Assembly (NCBI GenBank): GCA_003482455.1
Contig: DMYW01000011.1
Location: forward strand, 1-58,739
Length of the DNA stretch: 58,739 nt
Direction of reading: 5' to 3'
From: Rheinheimera sp.
GTDB lineage: Bacteria > Pseudomonadota > Gammaproteobacteria > Enterobacterales > Alteromonadaceae
The translations under genes were made by a program, and so were the position numbers. Position 1 is the first letter of the stretch. Each line of letters opens with the position of its first letter. Positions 1 through 8,210 of this stretch are shown here, in pieces. The notes under the pieces are model-generated. The model made no database searches. It had not been told where the DNA came from and saw nothing but the letters and a program-made list of their open reading frames with translations.

Positions 1-98
1 ACTTGGTCACGAGTTACGGCTTCGCCAGTTTTGACGTGCCATGTAGCGATTGTTGCGTCGGCAACGGATTCCGGCAGTACGGGGACTTTAATTTCCAC
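1..98 (-). CDS. sucB: 2-oxoglutarate dehydrogenase E2 (dihydrolipoyl succinyltransferase), N-terminal part only
   Basis: Only the first 32 codons are in the window. Read on the minus strand from a GTG at 98, they give EIKVPVLPESVADATIATW followed by HVKTGEAVTRDQ, the typical start of the lipoyl domain of SucB. An AAGGTGA sequence just upstream serves as the ribosome binding site. The protein is the E2 core of 2-oxoglutarate dehydrogenase and transfers the succinyl group to CoA. It follows sucA in the same direction after a 117-base gap holding two hairpins. The lipoyl-lysine motif lies beyond the window edge. The identification is firm; the GTG start is inferred from the ribosome binding site and the family N-terminus. 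Confidence 0.9.
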   Translation of the reverse strand, partial: MEIKVPVLPESVADATIATWHVKTGEAVTRDQ

Positions 99-149
99 TT
101 TGTCACCTTTTACAGATTAGCGAACAGATGTTCTGTCTTTCAAAGCCAA

Positions 150-177
150 AGTCAGCGAGCCCAGAGGGCCGCTGACT
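150..177 (-). other. hairpin in the sucA-sucB gap
   Basis: AGTCAGCG and GCCC pair with GGGC and GCTGACT around a short AGA loop, with one bulged base. No T-run follows it. It sits between a terminator-like hairpin and the sucB ribosome binding site, so it may stabilise or process the sucAB messenger (inference). Confidence 0.55.
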
Positions 178-180
178 CCA

Positions 181-210
181 AAAAATCAAACCGTGGCTTG
201 CGCCACGGTT
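181..210 (-). terminator. terminator-like hairpin just after sucA
   Basis: On the minus strand AACCGTGGC, loop GCAA, GCCACGGTT is a perfect 9-bp stem (189-210) followed by TGATTTTTT. It lies 6 bases after the sucA stop. This is the shape of an intrinsic terminator, yet sucB follows directly, so it probably reduces rather than ends transcription. Confidence 0.6.
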
Positions 211-215
211 CATCC

Positions 216-3020
216 TCAAGCAATTGTCAACGCAGCATTAATCAATGCGGCTTGCTGTTTGTTATGCACAGACAGGTAGCCTACAGCTGGCGAAGATGAC
301 GCGTCGCGACCGGCATAGCTTAACTTGGCTCCGGCAGGAATTGCCGCCCAGAAGTTGTGCTGGCTGCAGTACCAAGCGCCTTGGTTTTGCGGTTCTTCCT
401 GACACCAAACGAAGTCTTTCACGTGTTTATACTGTGCTAGTACCGCGGCCATTTCATCTTGTGGGAACGGATACAACTGTTCAACACGGACAATAGCCAC
501 ATTAGTCTGTGCACGTTTACGGCGCTCTTCGAGCAGGTCGTAATAGACCTTGCCGCTACAGAACACGACGCGCTCTACCTGTTTTGCATCCAACGCATCG
601 ATTTCACCGATAACGTTATGGTAGACACCTGATGACAACTCTTCCAATGTTGACGTTGCCAACGGATGACGTAACAGTGATTTCGGCGACATCACGATCA
701 GCGGACGACGTAAAGGACGCACCATTTGACGACGGATCATTGCAAACACTTGGGCAGGCGTACTTGGTACACATACTTGCATGTTGTGATCGGCACAAAG
801 CTGCAGGAAGCGTTCTAAACGAGCTGACGAATGCTCTGGGCCCTGACCTTCGTAACCATGAGGCAACAACAGCGTCAGACCACAGAGACGACCCCATTTT
901 TGCTCACCTGAACTTAAGAATTGGTCAATTACCACTTGTGCACCGTTGGCAAAGTCACCGAACTGGCCTTCCCAAATCACCAGAGCACGAGGTTCTGCTG
1001 TCGCATAACCATATTCGAACGCTAATACAGCTTCTTCAGAAAGCGCAGAATCATAGACTTCGAACTCACCTTGAGTTTCGCTTAAATGGCTCAGCGGTAC
1101 ATACACGCTGGCGTCATTTTGGTTGTGCAATACAGCATGACGGTGGAAGAAAGTACCACGGCCAGAATCTTGACCTACGATGCGAATACGGTGACCGGCA
1201 TTGGCGATTGATGCATATGCGAGGATTTCAGCGAAACCCCAGTCAATTTTCTTCTCGCCCTTAAGCATTAGAGCTCGGTCTTCATACACGCGACCAACCT
1301 GACGTTGTAACGGGTGTTCTGCTGGTACCGTAATGGCTTTCTGGCCTAGAGCAATTAAGTCGCTTACATCAACTGATGCGTCATAATCGACGTTCCACTG
1401 GTGGCCCAAGTACGGGGTCCAATCGACCGCAACTTCTGTCATTTCTCGCCATTCGGCTACAACGCACTCACCTTTATCCAGCGCAGCACGATAGCCATCA
1501 ACCAATGCTTGAATTTCGTCTGCAGTGAACAAACCAGCTTTGATCAGCTTATCGGCATACAATTCACGCGGGGTTGGGTGTTTGCGAATTTTTTGGTACA
1601 TCAAAGGTTGAGTCGCATTTGGCTCATCCGCTTCGTTGTGACCGTTACGGCGGTAACAGACCAAGTCAATCACCACGTCCCGTTTAAAGGTGTTGCGGTA
1701 ATCGACAGCCAACTGAGCCACAAAGACCACGGCTTCTGGGTCATCACCGTTCACATGGAAAATTGGCGCCTGTACCATTTTCGCGATATCAGTGCAGTAC
1801 TCAGTCGAACGAGTATCTTCTGGATTAGACGTGGTGAAACCAACTTGGTTATTGATTACCAGACGGATTGAGCCACCAACTTTGAAAGCGCGCGTTTGTG
1901 AAATATTGAAGGTTTCAGCAACCACGCCTTGACCGGCAAACGCTGAATCACCGTGAATCGTGATCGGCAGCGCTTGCGAACCATCCACACAACCACGACG
2001 GTCTAAACGCGCTCGCACAGAACCCATAACCACCGGATTAACGATTTCTAAATGTGAAGGGTTAAAAGCCAATGCCAAGTGGATTGCACCACCTTTGGTT
2101 TCGAAATCAGACGAGAAACCCATATGGTATTTCACGTCACCGGCACCAACAACTTCGTATTTACCGGCAAATTCATCGAACAACTTGCTTGGGTTTTTCC
2201 CCAGCACATTGACTAATGTATTTAAACGACCACGGTGTGCCATGCCGATGACGCAATCTTTAGCGCCTTGTTCACCGGCACGGTGAATCATCGCTTTCAA
2301 CATTGGGATCATGGCATCGCCGCCTTCCAAGCCGAAACGTTTAGCGCCAGGGAATTTGGCAGCCAAAAAGCGTTCCAAACCGTCAGCAGCAACTAAGCCT
2401 TTGAGGATTTCTGTTTTGGTCGCTTTGTCAAAATTTGGCTTAGAGCGAGAGCTTTCTAAACGTTGTTGGATCCAACGTTTCTCGTCCGTTGAGACGATGT
2501 GCATGTACTCTGCACCGATAGAACCACAGTAGGTTTCTTCCAGTGCTTTAACTAAATCGCCTAGTTTCATAGTTTCGCTGCCACCGGCAAACGAACCTAC
2601 ATTAAATTCGGTGTCAAAATCGGCTTCAGATAAGTCGTGATATGACAATTCGAGGTCACGGACGCGCGCACGTTTCCATAACTCCAGCGGATCAAGTTTT
2701 GCTTGTTGGTGACCACGGAAGCGGAAAGCATTGATCAATTGCAACACTTTCACTTGGCGGCTATCGCCTGAGCCTTGTGCGACGATGACTTCGCGGTGTT
2801 TATTTTTGGCCAGTTCTGCGAACTGACTGCGGATATCCGCGTGACGGGCTTCTAAATCAACCCCTTCGATTTTCGGTAATTTCGCAAAGAATTGACGCCA
2901 CTCTTCGCTAACGCTGGCAGGATCCGCTAGGTAGGATTCGTAGAGCTCATCGACGTAGGCCATGTTGCCGCCGCCCAGATGAGAAGACTCTAACCACGCC
3001 TTCATTACACCTTCGTGCAT
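216..3020 (-). CDS. sucA: 2-oxoglutarate dehydrogenase E1 component
   Basis: This thiamine-diphosphate enzyme decarboxylates 2-oxoglutarate and passes the succinyl group to the lipoyl arm of SucB in the TCA cycle. The 934-residue length matches the family (about 933). The N-terminus (MKAWLESSHL, AYVDELYESYLADP) is the usual SucA start. The central GMAHRGRLNTLVNVLGK and HGDSAFAGQGVVAE segments are conserved thiamine-diphosphate/E1 motifs, and the C-terminal part carries VIWEGQFGDFANGAQ. The ATG at 3020 is preceded by AAGGGAAA at good spacing. sdhB lies upstream behind a terminator, and a separate promoter candidate and leader hairpin precede sucA, so sucAB seems to be its own transcription unit. 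Confidence 0.97.
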   Translation of the reverse strand: MHEGVMKAWLESSHLGGGNMAYVDELYESYLADPASVSEEWRQFFAKLPKIEGVDLEARHADIRSQFAELAKNKHREVIVAQGSGDSRQVKVLQLINAFRFRGHQQAKLDPLELWKRARVRDLELSYHDLSEADFDTEFNVGSFAGGSETMKLGDLVKALEETYCGSIGAEYMHIVSTDEKRWIQQRLESSRSKPNFDKATKTEILKGLVAADGLERFLAAKFPGAKRFGLEGGDAMIPMLKAMIHRAGEQGAKDCVIGMAHRGRLNTLVNVLGKNPSKLFDEFAGKYEVVGAGDVKYHMGFSSDFETKGGAIHLALAFNPSHLEIVNPVVMGSVRARLDRRGCVDGSQALPITIHGDSAFAGQGVVAETFNISQTRAFKVGGSIRLVINNQVGFTTSNPEDTRSTEYCTDIAKMVQAPIFHVNGDDPEAVVFVAQLAVDYRNTFKRDVVIDLVCYRRNGHNEADEPNATQPLMYQKIRKHPTPRELYADKLIKAGLFTADEIQALVDGYRAALDKGECVVAEWREMTEVAVDWTPYLGHQWNVDYDASVDVSDLIALGQKAITVPAEHPLQRQVGRVYEDRALMLKGEKKIDWGFAEILAYASIANAGHRIRIVGQDSGRGTFFHRHAVLHNQNDASVYVPLSHLSETQGEFEVYDSALSEEAVLAFEYGYATAEPRALVIWEGQFGDFANGAQVVIDQFLSSGEQKWGRLCGLTLLLPHGYEGQGPEHSSARLERFLQLCADHNMQVCVPSTPAQVFAMIRRQMVRPLRRPLIVMSPKSLLRHPLATSTLEELSSGVYHNVIGEIDALDAKQVERVVFCSGKVYYDLLEERRKRAQTNVAIVRVEQLYPFPQDEMAAVLAQYKHVKDFVWCQEEPQNQGAWYCSQHNFWAAIPAGAKLSYAGRDASSSPAVGYLSVHNKQQAALINAALTIA

Positions 3021-3060
3021 TTACTTTCCCTTATCTCGAAGCACCTGGAAAAAAGTAGCA

Positions 3061-3098
3061 AAAAAATAGCCATGTCACAGGCTTGATGGCTATTTTTT
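3061..3098 (-). terminator. terminator-like hairpin in the sucA leader (possible attenuator)
   Basis: AAAAAATAGCCAT and ATGGCTATTTTTT form a 13-bp stem with a 12-base loop. Read on the minus strand it ends in a run of seven T and lies about 40 bases before the sucA start. It is also about 30 bases after the likely start of transcription. It could end sdh read-through or attenuate sucA. Confidence 0.6.
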
Positions 3099-3130
3099 CC
3101 TGGTTTCGACCAGTTTGAAAACAGGCCGAC

Positions 3131-3158
3131 ATTTTATACGCACAAACTAAGCCCGCAA
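3131..3158 (-). promoter_or_regulatory. candidate sigma70 promoter for sucA
   Basis: On the minus strand TTGCGG (3158-3153) and TAAAAT (3136-3131) are separated by 16 bases, between the sdh terminator and the sucA leader hairpin. It is a prediction from hexamers only. Confidence 0.4.
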
Positions 3159-3201
3159 GCAGACTGTTTGATTTTAAGACTATTTTTTGTTCGATCGCTA
3201 C

Positions 3202-3236
3202 AAAAAACCCGGCGCTGTCGCCAGAACCGGGTTTTT
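3202..3236 (-). terminator. intrinsic terminator of sdhCDAB
   Basis: Minus strand AAAAACCCGG, a 14-base loop, CCGGGTTTTTT, starting 7 bases after the sdhB stop. It has a GC-rich stem and a T-run, a standard intrinsic terminator for the sdh operon. Confidence 0.85.
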
Positions 3237-3242
3237 CCGCTG

Positions 3243-3957
3243 TTATAACGCTCGGTTTAACAGCATTGATTTGATCTGGCCAATCGCCTTCGTTGGGTTT
3301 AACCCCTTCGGACAAACGTTGACACAGTTCATGATACCGTGACAGCGGAATACGCTGAATGCATCATCCAAATCGTTTAAACGTTCTTCAGTTGCGGTAT
3401 CACGGCTATCGGCTAAGAAGCGATAAGCGTGTTACAAACCGGCAGGACCGATGAACTTATCTGGGTTCCACCAGAAAGATGGGCACGACGTTGAACAACA
3501 AGCACACAGAATACACTCGTAAAGACCGTCCAACTTAGCACGCTCCTCCGGTGACTGCAGATACTCACCAGCTGGCGGTAAGTCGTTGTTGATCAAATAC
3601 GGCTTCACCTTTCTCGTATTGTTTGTAGAACTGACTCATGTCGATCACCAAGTCGCGGATCACCGGCAAACCTGGTAATGGACGCAGCACGATTTTGCCG
3701 CCTTTGAGGCCCAATTCCGACAAAGGTGTAATACATGCCAGACCGTTTTTACCGTTCATGTTCAGACCATCTGAACCACAAACGCCTTCACGGCAGCTGC
3801 GACGGAATGACAGCGTAGGGTCTTGCTCTTTTAACTTTAACAGAGCATCCAGCACCATCATGTCACGGCCTTCAGGCAACTCCAGCGTGTAGTCTTGCAT
3901 GCGTGGTGCATTATCGACGTCTGGATTATAACGATATACAGAAATAACTACGTTCAT
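3243..3957 (-). pseudogene. sdhB: succinate dehydrogenase iron-sulfur subunit, disrupted by a frameshift and a stop
   Basis: SdhB carries the 2Fe-2S, 4Fe-4S and 3Fe-4S clusters that pass electrons from SdhA to ubiquinone. The first 116 residues are intact, including the 2Fe-2S cysteines (SCREGVCGSDG, GLAC). At 3608-3609 one extra base shifts the frame, which then ends at 3565. Removing one base restores VKPYLINNDLPPAGEYLQSP, CILCACCSTSCPSFWWNP and CHGIMNCVNVCPKGLNPTKA, up to a natural stop at 3243. That restored frame also holds a TAA at 3434-3432 (about residue 175), where the family has Leu in LLHAYRF. The corrected length of 237 residues is normal. Two separate lesions in an otherwise well-conserved gene could be sequencing errors or real decay. 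Confidence 0.85.
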
Positions 3958-3969
3958 TCTGCTGCCCTC

Positions 3970-5742
3970 TTAATAAGTACGTGCTTTCGGTGGGAAGGCC
4001 GGACGGAACTTAGGTTCCATGTTGACCTTACGCTTGAACATGGATTCAGTGTCAGGCGTATAAACGCTGTGGCACAGCCAGTTCTCGTCGTCACGATCCG
4101 GATAGTCAAAGCGACAGTGGGCGCCACGGCTTTCTGTACGATAGTTAGCGGCAACTGCTGTAGAGAACGCAGTCTCCATCAGGTTGTCCAGCTCTAAACA
4201 CTCGATACGAGCCGTGTTGAATTCCTTACTCTTGTCATCCAAACGTGCATATTTCAGACGTTCGCGGATAACTTTCAGTTGTTCCAGACCTTCAGCCATG
4301 GCTTGACCTTCACGGAATACAGAGAAGTTCAGTTGCATACATTGTTGCAGGTCTTTCTTGATTTGATTCGGATCTTCGCCTTGGCCAGCTTTGCTGCTTT
4401 CCCAACGATTGAAACGTGACAGAGACGCTTCCAGATCAGATTCAGAGGCTTGACGGTATTCAACAGACGCTGACAGAGCTTCACCTAAGTGCAGGCCGGT
4501 AGCGCGACCGAAAACAACCAAGTCTAACAATGAGTTACCACCTAAGCGGTTAGCACCATGCACGGACACGCAAGCGATTTCACCACAAGCAAACAAGCCT
4601 GGGATCACTTCCTCACCACCATCCGCAGTTGGACGCAGCGCTTGACCGTGAACATTCGTTGGCACGCCACCCATCATATAGTGACAGGTTGGAATGACTG
4701 GAATTGGCTCTTTCACTGGGTCAACGTGCGCAAATGTACGTGACAGTTCACAGATACCAGGCAGACGGCTTTCTAAAACTTCGGCACCCAAATGGTCAAG
4801 TTTCAGTTTAATGTGCGGGCCCCATGGACCATCACAACCACGACCTTCACGGATCTCCGTCATCATAGAACGAGCGACAACGTCACGACCAGCAAGGTCT
4901 TTGGCGTTTGGTGCATAACGTTCCATGAAACGCTCGCCATCTTTGTTCAACAGGTAACCACCTTCACCACGACAACCTTCTGTCACCAGAACACCGGCGC
5001 CAGCGATACCTGTTGGGTGGAACTGCCACATTTCCATGTCCTGCATCGGCACGCCAGCACGCAGTGCCATACCAACACCGTCACCAGTGTTGATGTGTGC
5101 ATTGGTGGTTGATGCGAAAATACGGCCTGCGCCGCCTGTTGCTAATACAACTGCGCGCGATTTGAAATAAACCACTTCACCGGTTTCAATATCAATTGCA
5201 GTACAACCAACCACTGCACCGTCTTGGTTTTTCACCAAATCCAGCGCATACCACTCAGAGAACACTTGTGTCTTGTTTTTGACGTTTTGTTGGTACAGCA
5301 GGTGCAACAAGGCATGACCGGTACGGTCAGCTGCCGCAGCTGTACGAGCAGCTTGTTCGCCGCCGAAGTTTTTCGATTGGCCACCGAAAGGACGCTGATA
5401 TACGCGGCCGTTTTCAAACCGAGAAAATGGCAGGCCCATGTTCTCTAATTCGGTGATCGCTTCTGGGCCTGTTTTACACATGTATTCGATCGCGTCTTGG
5501 TCACCGATATAATCGGACCCTTTAACGGTATCAAACATGTGCCATTCCCAGTTGTCTGGGTGTGAATTACCCAGAGCTACTGTGATACCGCCTTGGGCAG
5601 ATACAGTATGAGAACGCGTTGGGAATACTTTAGACAACAGAGCGCAGGTCAAACCTGATTCAGTGATTTGCAAGGCCGCGCGCATACCTGCGCCACCTGC
5701 GCCGATCACGACGGCATCAAATTCGCGTACTGGAATACTCAC
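3970..5742 (-). CDS. sdhA: succinate dehydrogenase flavoprotein subunit
   Basis: SdhA oxidises succinate to fumarate with covalent FAD on the cytoplasmic face of the inner membrane. The sequence shows the FAD-binding GAGGAGMRAAL near residue 15, the FAD-linking histidine in RSHTVSAQGGI, and the substrate-site segments HPTGIAGAGVLVTEGCRGEGG and HGANRLGGNSLLDLVVFGR. At 590 residues the length is normal. It starts at a GTG that overlaps the sdhD stop by 4 bases (GTGA), suggesting translational coupling. sdhB follows after 12 bases. The gene looks fully intact, which makes the broken sdhB downstream more striking. Confidence 0.97.
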   Translation of the reverse strand: MSIPVREFDAVVIGAGGAGMRAALQITESGLTCALLSKVFPTRSHTVSAQGGITVALGNSHPDNWEWHMFDTVKGSDYIGDQDAIEYMCKTGPEAITELENMGLPFSRFENGRVYQRPFGGQSKNFGGEQAARTAAAADRTGHALLHLLYQQNVKNKTQVFSEWYALDLVKNQDGAVVGCTAIDIETGEVVYFKSRAVVLATGGAGRIFASTTNAHINTGDGVGMALRAGVPMQDMEMWQFHPTGIAGAGVLVTEGCRGEGGYLLNKDGERFMERYAPNAKDLAGRDVVARSMMTEIREGRGCDGPWGPHIKLKLDHLGAEVLESRLPGICELSRTFAHVDPVKEPIPVIPTCHYMMGGVPTNVHGQALRPTADGGEEVIPGLFACGEIACVSVHGANRLGGNSLLDLVVFGRATGLHLGEALSASVEYRQASESDLEASLSRFNRWESSKAGQGEDPNQIKKDLQQCMQLNFSVFREGQAMAEGLEQLKVIRERLKYARLDDKSKEFNTARIECLELDNLMETAFSTAVAANYRTESRGAHCRFDYPDRDDENWLCHSVYTPDTESMFKRKVNMEPKFRPAFPPKARTY

Positions 5743-6089
5743 TTAACACCCCACAGAACAAACAGACCGACTGCCACATAACCAAACGCCAGCGTGTACA
5801 GCACGAATTGCAGTACTGCACGCACTCTAGCGCATTTGACGTAGTCCGTCAGAACCTGCCACAGGCCGATTTTGACGTGAACAGCGATACAAACCAACGC
5901 GAAGAAGGTATAAGCCTTAACTAGCAAGTTTGAAAACAAGCCAGACCATACTTCATACGTTACTTCAGGAGTTGTCAGGAAAAAGCCAAGGATAAATAAG
6001 GCGTATGTAGTCAAAACGATAGCGGTAGCGCGCAGAGAGACGTAATCTTTCACACCATCGCGTTTTAGGGTTGCTTGATTTAGAACCAT
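5739..6089 (-). CDS. sdhD: succinate dehydrogenase membrane anchor subunit
   Basis: SdhD, with SdhC, holds the heme b and quinone site and anchors SdhAB to the membrane. The protein from ATG 6089 is 116 residues, the usual size, starting MVLNQATLKRDGVKDYVSLR. The conserved RATA segment is present and there are three hydrophobic helices. The segment ALVCIAVHVKIGLWQVLTDY contains the likely heme histidine. A longer upstream reading frame exists, but it would overlap sdhC by 46 bases and lacks family support. The chosen start overlaps the sdhC stop by 10 bases. Confidence 0.93.
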   Translation of the reverse strand: MVLNQATLKRDGVKDYVSLRATAIVLTTYALFILGFFLTTPEVTYEVWSGLFSNLLVKAYTFFALVCIAVHVKIGLWQVLTDYVKCARVRAVLQFVLYTLAFGYVAVGLFVLWGVK

Positions 6090-6457
6090 AACCAAACTCC
6101 AGCCAGAGCAGCAACGATAACCCACAGACCAATCGCAGCTTTAGCGCTGTTATTGCCTGATTGCAATTCTTCCCAATGACCCATGTCCATGATCAAATGA
6201 CGAATACCGCCGATGATGTGGTAGGCCAATACGGTGATGGTACCCCAGGCGATAAATTTCGCGACGAAACCGGTCATCACGTCTTTTACTGCTTGGAAAC
6301 CTTCCGGAGAAGACAGGGAGACAGCCCACGCCCAAATCACGAAAATCAGAGCGAAGAACATAGCTACGCCCGTCACGCGATGTAGGATTGAAGCCCGCGC
6401 CGTTGCCGGCATAGAGATCGTTCTCAGATCAAGATTTACAGGTCTTTGTTTTTTCAC
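6080..6457 (-). CDS. sdhC: succinate dehydrogenase cytochrome b556 subunit
   Basis: SdhC is the other membrane anchor and provides a heme b ligand and part of the quinone site. The sequence KKQRPVNLDLRTI, ASILHRVTGVAMF, SLSSPEGF and AYHIIGGIRHLIMDMGH matches the family closely, with three membrane helices. I chose the GTG at 6457 (125 residues), because KKQRPVNL is the usual N-terminus and AGG lies 9 bases upstream. An ATG at 6499 would add 14 residues but has no clear ribosome binding site. It is the first gene of sdhCDAB and is divergent from gltA. Confidence 0.93.
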   Translation of the reverse strand: MKKQRPVNLDLRTISMPATARASILHRVTGVAMFFALIFVIWAWAVSLSSPEGFQAVKDVMTGFVAKFIAWGTITVLAYHIIGGIRHLIMDMGHWEELQSGNNSAKAAIGLWVIVAALAGVWLWF

Positions 6458-6612
6458 AGTTTCTTGCCTATCGACGCCCTTAAAGGACACTGTTGTCATT
6501 CTTGTTGCTGCATAAAACAGTCAACACCCAATGGATATACTGGACACAGCGCAAGGTGGTTCAGCCAGAATAAATTATCTATCGGTCGGTGAACTGATTT
6601 TGAACCCGCGAC

Positions 6613-6641
6613 AGTATATAGATGGTAACCCATGATTACAA
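6613..6641 (-). promoter_or_regulatory. candidate promoter for sdhCDAB
   Basis: On the minus strand TTGTAA (6641-6636) and TATACT (6618-6613) are spaced by 17 bases, about 155 bases upstream of the sdhC start. It is a good hexamer match, predicted only. The shared 370-base sdhC-gltA region is the natural place for TCA regulators to bind, but I recognise no specific operator. Confidence 0.5.
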
Positions 6642-6753
6642 TTTAGTTTTATTTTGTCTGGGTATTTTCCCAAGTGACAAAAAGCATACTTAAATTGAGT
6701 AGATTAGCAATTCGACGGAAGTCGAATATTTATTGTCGCGTCATGCATTAAAA

Positions 6754-6784
6754 TTGACTTTCTCGCCCCACTTGCGGGTAGAAT
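6754..6784 (+). promoter_or_regulatory. candidate promoter for gltA
   Basis: TTGACT (6754-6759) and TAGAAT (6779-6784) lie 19 bases apart, 48 bases upstream of the gltA start. The spacing is slightly long, so activation may be needed (inference). Confidence 0.4.
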
Positions 6785-6831
6785 AGATGATTAGTAACGG
6801 TTAAACCAATAACAACACAGGAGAAATCCAA

Positions 6832-8121
6832 ATGGCAGATAAAAAAGCTGTCGTGCACATCGAAGGTTTGGCACCGATTGAACTGCCTATTTATTCAGGT
6901 ACAGCCGGCTCCGATGTCATCGACGTTCGTGCTCTTGGGAATTCAGGTTATTTCACGTTCGACCCAGGTTTCATGTCGACTGGCTCTTGTGAATCAAAAA
7001 TCACTTACATCGATGGCGATAATGGCGTGTTGTTGCACCGCGGCTATCCGATAGAACAGTTAGCAGTAGGTTCAGACTATCTAGAAACATGTTACTTGCT
7101 GCTGGAAGGCGAATTACCAACCACTGAACAATACAACAACTTCCGTCACGTCATCACGCGCCACACCATGGTGCACGAGAAGTTAGCATCGTTCTTCCAA
7201 GGTTTCCGTGTTGATGCACACCCAATGGCAATGCTGTGCGGTGTGGTTGGTGCAATGTCATCGTTCTATCACTCAGATTTGAACGTCAACGATCCGGAAC
7301 AACGTAAACGTTCAGCGCATCGCCTGATTGCTAAGCTGCCAACAATCGCGGCAATGGCTTACAAATACACGATTGGTCAGCCTTTCGTGTATCCACGTAA
7401 CGAACTGAGCTACGCCGAAAACTTCCTGCACATGATGTTCTCTGTGCCAGCTGAAGAATACAAAGTGAGCCCAACGCTTGCCAAAGCGATGGATCGTATT
7501 TTCATGCTGCACGCCGATCATGAACAAAACGCATCCACTTCGACTGTGCGTTTGGCAGGTTCTTCAGGCGCTAACCCTTACGCTTGTATCGCCGCGGGTA
7601 TCGCATCTTTGTGGGGCCCGGCACACGGCGGCGCCAACGAAGCTTGCTTGAAAATGTTACAAGAAATCGGTTCTGTGGCACGTATTCCAGAGTTCGTTGC
7701 TCGCGCGAAAGACAAAAACGATAGTTTCCGTTTAATGGGCTTCGGTCACCGCGTCTACAAAAACTTCGACCCACGCGCCAAAGTTATGCGCGAAACTTGC
7801 CACGAAGTGTTAAAAGAACTGAACATTCAAGATCCGCTATTAGATGTAGCCATGGAACTTGAGCGTATCGCACTGTCAGACCCATACTTCATTGAGAAGA
7901 AACTGTATCCAAACGTCGATTTCTATTCAGGCATTATCCTGAAAGCAATCGGTATCCCAACCAGTATGTTCACCGTGATCTTCGCGATGGCTCGTACTGT
8001 TGGCTGGATCTCACATTGGGATGAAATGTTGTCGGACAAAGGCCACAAAATCGGCCGTCCACGTCAGTTGTACACTGGCTACACGGCGCGTGATTTCGTC
8101 AAAAAAGACCAACGCGGTTAA
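6832..8121 (+). CDS. gltA: citrate synthase (type II, hexameric)
   Basis: This enzyme condenses oxaloacetate and acetyl-CoA to citrate, the entry step of the TCA cycle. The 429-residue length is that of the NADH-sensitive gram-negative form. Conserved segments include SCESKITYIDGDNGVLLHRG, LHADHEQNASTSTVR, GPAHGGANEACLKML and MGFGHRVYKNFDPRA, which contain the catalytic and citrate-binding histidines. Catalytic Asp is in the VDFYSGI segment. AGGAGA lies 9 bases before the ATG. It is divergent from sdhCDAB and is followed by a strong terminator, so it is monocistronic. Confidence 0.98.
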   Translation: MADKKAVVHIEGLAPIELPIYSGTAGSDVIDVRALGNSGYFTFDPGFMSTGSCESKITYIDGDNGVLLHRGYPIEQLAVGSDYLETCYLLLEGELPTTEQYNNFRHVITRHTMVHEKLASFFQGFRVDAHPMAMLCGVVGAMSSFYHSDLNVNDPEQRKRSAHRLIAKLPTIAAMAYKYTIGQPFVYPRNELSYAENFLHMMFSVPAEEYKVSPTLAKAMDRIFMLHADHEQNASTSTVRLAGSSGANPYACIAAGIASLWGPAHGGANEACLKMLQEIGSVARIPEFVARAKDKNDSFRLMGFGHRVYKNFDPRAKVMRETCHEVLKELNIQDPLLDVAMELERIALSDPYFIEKKLYPNVDFYSGIILKAIGIPTSMFTVIFAMARTVGWISHWDEMLSDKGHKIGRPRQLYTGYTARDFVKKDQRG

Positions 8122-8138
8122 TCGACGTTTGGTCATAG

Positions 8139-8165
8139 CAAAAAGCGGCTACGGCCGCTTTTTTG
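8139..8165 (+). terminator. intrinsic terminator of gltA
   Basis: AAAAAGCGGC, short TAC loop region, GGCCGCTTTTTT, 18 bases after the gltA stop. Clear stem and T-run. Confidence 0.9.
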
Positions 8166-8210
8166 ATTTCTGATACACTCAATGTATATTCGACAAGGCA
8201 AACACATCTG

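Noticed and set aside
632..1264. 210-codon open frame opposite sucA
   Set aside because: It is a shadow of the sucA coding sequence on the other strand, with no family features and no promoter or ribosome binding site.
3031..3315. 94-codon open frame on the minus strand after sdhB
   Set aside because: It covers the end of sdhB in a wrong frame, the sdh terminator and the sucA leader. It has no homology I recognise and no ribosome binding site.
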